Shown here piece by piece: positions 59,762-64,000 of a stretch of DNA of 64,000 nt. The notes beneath the pieces are model-generated. The model saw nothing but the letters and a program-made list of their open reading frames with translations, was not told the origin of the DNA and did not search any database. Position numbers and translations under genes: made by a program. Numbering within the stretch: position 1 is the first letter of the stretch; each line of letters opens with the position of its first letter. This DNA comes from Ryuthela nishihirai. Its lineage: Eukaryota > Arthropoda > Arachnida > Araneae > Heptathelidae. The stretch is taken from the NCBI GenBank assembly GCA_038380435.1, contig JAWZYU010000736.1:1-64000 (forward strand), written 5' to 3'.

Positions 59762-62112
59762 CTCCACCCATAAGTCTCTTCCTGCGTTTACATTAATCTC
59801 CGCCCTACCCGCGGTCAGTAGAGGACACCGATGGTATTGGAATGACCGCCGTCCGTCGGATGTCCACCCATAAGTCTCTTCCTGCGTTTACATTAATCTC
59901 CGCCCTACCCGCGGTCAGTAGAGGACACCGATGGTATTGGAATGACCGCCGTCCGTCGGATGGGACATTAGGCCGTGGCTCCGTGTGCGGGAGGGCCATA
60001 TCCTGTGCACGTTAAAGAACACGCTGGATGGCCTTGAGGGGAGTCTACCATCTTGTCCCCCCACTGGGTGATCCAGTGGGTACCCCCCAACCTCCTCTGA
60101 GCCTTCGTGGTCTATGGGACCTGGACCTTTAGCCCATTGTGTGCAAAAAAAGTGCTGCTCAGAAGTAAGAAAGACCGACACGACCCAAGCGGTAGGAACA
60201 AGTGAGCAAATAAAATCCCAGGAATAATGCCAATTCCTAAGAAAAACCTAGAAAACCTTTAAAAAAAAAAAATCCAGTGAATCACTCTACACTAGGAGAA
60301 ACAGCATATAACTCACGTCTGTGGAAAGCAGAGGTATGGGCACGATCGAACCTCTAAATGGATCGCACAACCCATAGACCCTCTCCTGCAGAAGAACTAA
60401 AAGAAATAAAACGATAGTGTGACAAAAAAAAAAGGGATCGCATAACACACTTGCTCTGAAATTCTCCGTCGACAGGAAGGAAAGGGAATCGAAGTCTCCG
60501 TTTGATCAAAGGCCGAGTAAAACAACCACGAATCCATAGCATCGTTTTTCGAAGCCAACCGATAACAATTGAGGAACAACAATTGTTTTTTTCGAATTCC
60601 AATTGTTGCGCAGCGAAAATAATATACGATATGAAAGCCTTCAGAGAGTACTGTTGCGTAGGGCAGACCGTTGCTACGTCATATATAGGTTGTCCTTTGT
60701 TGTCAGATTTAGATTTTTCCGTGTTAGATTCATTTTTCAGTTTTACACTTTTATACCTCTCTAAAATCATCCGGACAATTAAGGGAAGTGTGGTGAGTAG
60801 CCGTTAGTTTCTTATGCAGTGAAAAATTATTCCGACAGAATTACCTCACACTATATATACCAATAAATCGGAAAACTTCAAAATACGATCTCCCCTTATA
60901 AACTGATATACGTTTGCGAAATCATATAGAGTAATTAAAGGATATTCAGAAAAGCTTTTCCCAAACAAGCATAGCAGGGCAAAACGTAAAGGTAACTTCA
61001 CCCAAGCGGTTAGAAATTACTCTAGCAAATGAAAGCTTATTTACTCTAGCAAAATAAGCTTAATATAATAGCTTATTTACTCTAGAATGGCTTATTTACT
61101 GTAGCAAATGAAAGAATTTAATAAGAAGAAAATTTTCCGTTTCATTTAGGCAAAAATAGCTGAGATATTTTATTTAAATAAACGACATTTTTTTCTCCAT
61201 TATTCGTTAAGGCAAAAATATATTAATTTGGATCCTTTCTAACGTTTATGCCAGACGAAACGATTCCTACAGCAAAATCAGTCCCAATTTAGATCAAAAA
61301 CAACATTTGATAAACTCTTCTAGAGTTCCATGCGTTGGTAGAATAGATAGATATGACGGAAATTTCAAGAAAAAATGTCTATTATTAACCTTTCAACGAT
61401 GGTAACGAAATCGAATTGTCAACACGTGAGTAGTTTACGTGACGATCGGTAAACAAACATCTGGTATTGAATTATTTTAGAAACATTTGGTACTGGTTGT
61501 TTATTTTATTAGGAAAATTACTTTAAAATTTCCTATCATTATCTTATAAACTTTAATAAACTTTTGTATACTCTACTTGCCCCATATTCTTCTCGCATAT
61601 ATAGCACTGTCTCGTTTGCAGGTGACGTCACGCTGGAAAAAATGAAATAAAAAAATATATATACATATACATATGTACCACTCGGTGGAGCAAGGGAAAA
61701 AAATGGGGATAGGTGAAGAAAAATTAGTTCCCATGCTTGCACATAGATGGCAGCGCGAAACCCGAACCTTGTACGACCGGTAGTAGGTAAACCCCTGGGT
61801 TTTCTCCCTGACGCCAACGGGTTTTACTAATCCCCTGGGTTTTCCCCCTGACGCCAACGGGTTTTACAACTCGTGCCACTGAGTGCAACGCCCGTCCCTT
61901 TGCTCTGCGACCACTGACAGCTACAGACGTGCGTTTTCCAGCTCCCGACTTTACCTCATAGTAACCTTTTCGCTTACTCTTTGGTTCAGTATTCTTCAGC
62001 ATAGTCTGTAGTGGTCTTTAGTCGACGCACTACTGATTTATATTAGCTCTACCAATTCTAATTATTAATTTTTTTTCTCCTTCTTTTGCAGTGACCTGAG
62101 CCGGATTCCACC
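59762..62112 (+). other. U12 upstream non-coding region with candidate promoter, 5' UTR exon and intron
   Basis: The 100-bp duplication is at 59764-59863 and 59864-59963, the TATA-like box at 60682-60687, the candidate donor at 60793 and the acceptor AG at 62090-62091. A private 4-bp tandem duplication (AAACAAAC, 61451-61458, for AAAC elsewhere) lengthens the candidate intron to 1299 bp. Confidence 0.6.
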
Positions 62113-63504
62113 ATGTCCGTTCCAGTTGCAGCGACGAAGGGAGTAGAGGAAGAGCGTGCCAACGCCACCACAGCCACCAAGATGGTTCCACCCGATGGAG
62201 GATACGGGTGGGCCGTCGCTGGTGGCTGCTTTCTCATAACCTTTCTCCTTTCAGGATTCGTCAAGTCCTTCAGCGCTCTGAAGGTGGCGATCTTCCTGGA
62301 GTTTCCTGATACATCTCCGTCCCAGGCGGCCTGGATCCCGGGGCTGCTAGGAACCCTATCGCTGGTCTTCTCACCGGTGACAGGGATCCTCATGTCTACC
62401 TTCGGATACAGGCCGCTCGTGTGTCTGGGCGGATTGCTGTGCAGCGCTGGCCTTGCCCTCAGCTACCTGGCCACCTCCGGTTCCTTCCTCATAGGTACCA
62501 TTGGAGGCCTCATGGGGGTCGGTGCATCCTTTGCCATCACCACCGGCATAGTGTGCACTGGAAAGTACTTCACGACACGGAGGCCGGCAGCGATGGCCGT
62601 CGCCCTGTCGGGAGGCTGCTTCGGGGCCATGGCCCTGCCCACTGCGATCAACGAGCTGCTGCTGGCGGTCGGCCTGCACTACACGTTCCTCGTGCTGGCC
62701 GGCTGCTTCACGCTCATCGCAGTCTGCGGCCTGCTCTTCGTTCGGCCCGAGAGCCGCTTCCGCGAGGTGCCCGCCGGCGGCAGCAACGATGCCGTCGTCG
62801 TGACCCCCGCGGAAGCTGGAGAGCTGGCACCCAGATCCTGCGCGAAGGTGGTCGCCGAGAGGCTGTCCCTCCGTTTCCTCACGGACGGCCTGTTCCTCCT
62901 CACGAGCGCTTCCATCTTCGCGATGGGTATGGGCAACCCTCACTTCCTGCACTACATTCCCCAGCACGCCAAGTCGCTGGGGATCGAGAAGAGCAGTGCC
63001 ATGCTGCTTCTCGCCTACTCTGCTGCCGGCGACCTGGTCGTGCGCCTCTCGTATGGTCTTCTCGCCAGCCGCTCTCCCCTGCCGAGGACGGCCGAATACA
63101 TCGCGGCCGTCTCCGTCTCGGCTGCAGCCGTCATCTCACTGCCTTTCTGCCGCGAGTACTGGCAGCTTGTTGTTGCCTCCGTCGCCGCAGGAGTGGGAAC
63201 CGGAGTGTGGACCATCCTGATCCCCCTCCTGCTTAGCTCGAATCACGGAGTCGACAACATGAACGGCACCTTCACCCTGGTGCGGCTCTTCCAGGGAGTG
63301 GCCAACCTCATCTACCCTCCCGTGGCAGGACTGCTCCGGTCCACCGGTGGCGACCGCGCAGTCCTGCTCTTCATGGGATCGAAGATGTGTGTGGCCACGG
63401 CCTTCGGCGTCGCCTTGCACGTCTCTGCTGTCTTGATCCAGAGGAGGGGTCGGGCGGCAGCGTCGCTCAAGGAACGGCTCGACGTCTTCACCACCGCAGT
63501 GTGA
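62113..63504 (+). CDS. U12 MCT-like (SLC16 family) transporter, intact 463-residue copy
   Basis: This is the last complete copy in the window and encodes the same 463-residue protein as the U8 reference, ending at TGA 63502-63504. Its unit carries the private 4-bp insertion in the candidate leader intron. Confidence 0.93.
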   Translation: MSVPVAATKGVEEERANATTATKMVPPDGGYGWAVAGGCFLITFLLSGFVKSFSALKVAIFLEFPDTSPSQAAWIPGLLGTLSLVFSPVTGILMSTFGYRPLVCLGGLLCSAGLALSYLATSGSFLIGTIGGLMGVGASFAITTGIVCTGKYFTTRRPAAMAVALSGGCFGAMALPTAINELLLAVGLHYTFLVLAGCFTLIAVCGLLFVRPESRFREVPAGGSNDAVVVTPAEAGELAPRSCAKVVAERLSLRFLTDGLFLLTSASIFAMGMGNPHFLHYIPQHAKSLGIEKSSAMLLLAYSAAGDLVVRLSYGLLASRSPLPRTAEYIAAVSVSAAAVISLPFCREYWQLVVASVAAGVGTGVWTILIPLLLSSNHGVDNMNGTFTLVRLFQGVANLIYPPVAGLLRSTGGDRAVLLFMGSKMCVATAFGVALHVSAVLIQRRGRAAASLKERLDVFTTAV

Positions 63505-63988
63505 TGTCGCAGCTATCGGGAAGCGGCCTCCCCTTCCGGGACTGACTGCCATGTCCGGGAAGGGTTTGGCATCCTAAACAGGAAAAACTGAAAAAAGAAT
63601 TAAGTGAAAATCAAAAAACCAAAAAAAAAAATATTTAAATGTTCAAAAATAAAAAAAAATAAAAATTTAAATGTTCAAAAATAAAAAAAAAAAATATAAA
63701 AAATTTCTTAAAAGCAAAGAGAAGACACTCTCGCTGTTTCCTGTATGTTTGTATTGTTTGTATGTCACTTTTGCTGTGCATTGTATTCTTTTTTCTATGT
63801 CGTTGTAAAACTCTGCACATTGTGCTATGATACCAAGTCCACCAGAGAGACAGACAACTTTTAAACACGCCAGCGCAATGCGCTGCCAGTCCTAAGCCTG
63901 GATAAAGTGTGAAGGGAAGTTGAGAGTCACCCGACACTTCATAATAAGGTACAAAAGAAAAAGAAAATAATTCACAGGTCCTTGACAC
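63505..63988 (+). other. U12 3' flank
   Basis: The 484-bp stretch matches the reference unit. The next minisatellite begins at 63989 and is cut by the window end after 12 bases, showing that the array continues. Confidence 0.7.
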
Positions 63989-64000
63989 CCAACCCACATA

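Larger units (their letters stand above)
1..64000. repeat. Head-to-tail tandem array of ~5.31-kb units, each with one MCT-like gene
   Basis: The start codons of twelve successive gene copies lie at 4011, 9312, 14468, 19631, 24940, 30257, 35559, 40870, 46181, 51489, 56799 and 62113, giving a period of 5301-5317 bp except 5156 and 5163 bp around U3 and U4. All copies are on the + strand and the whole unit, not only the gene, is repeated. The two short periods are explained by loss of one ~140-bp dimer from the minisatellite. The array enters the window inside a gene (base 1) and leaves it at the start of a minisatellite, so neither junction with unique DNA is present. Differences between clean units are a handful of substitutions and short indels per 5.3 kb. 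Confidence 0.98.

Noticed and set aside
1..64000. Complete transposon or endogenous virus carrying the unit
   Set aside because: No transposase, integrase, reverse transcriptase or other element protein is encoded, and no long terminal or inverted repeats bound the unit. Only a possible short repeat remnant is visible.

Overview
The window is one head-to-tail tandem array. A unit of about 5.31 kb repeats twelve times in full, with the tail of a preceding unit at the left edge (1-588) and the first 12 bases of a following unit at the right edge (63989-64000). The array runs off both ends, so its true size is not visible. Taking the start of the minisatellite as the unit start, units U1-U12 begin at 589, 5884, 11185, 16338, 21507, 26816, 32131, 37435, 42746, 48057, 53365 and 58675.

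Each unit has the same order on the + strand: (1) a G-rich minisatellite of about 1.09 kb (0.95 kb in U3 and U4) built from alternating A and B monomers of about 70 bp; (2) a 100-bp tandem duplication followed by a stretch that looks like a dispersed-repeat fragment; (3) about 1.9 kb of mostly AT-rich non-coding DNA with a TATA-like box, a consensus splice donor and, about 1.3 kb later, a strong splice acceptor; (4) a GC-rich coding exon of 1392 bp for a 463-residue monocarboxylate-transporter-like (SLC16/MCT family, major facilitator superfamily) membrane protein; (5) about 0.48 kb of 3' flank with a hairpin and several AATAAA hexamers. No other protein-coding gene, RNA gene or recognisable transposon is supported.

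The organism is a eukaryote, most likely an animal: the gene has animal MCT motifs, a Kozak-like start, a spliced 5' UTR architecture and AATAAA signals. An arthropod (possibly a chelicerate such as a tick) would fit the GC-rich coding DNA in AT-rich flanks, but this is impression rather than proof.

Eight copies (U4, U5, U7-U12) have an intact reading frame and encode the identical protein. Copies in U1, U2, U3 and U6 carry one to four single-base indels, nearly all in short homopolymers. These indels fall in two noisy stretches (about 1-16.6 kb and 28.7-33.8 kb) where non-coding homopolymers also wobble, so residual long-read error is a more likely cause than pseudogenisation. Coding and non-coding DNA are equally identical between units, pointing to very recent amplification or continuing homogenisation. 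Because the whole unit with its own upstream region is repeated, each copy could be transcribed on its own, and the plausible biological effect is increased dosage of one transporter. Unit U8 (37435-42745) is the reference unit and is annotated in most detail.
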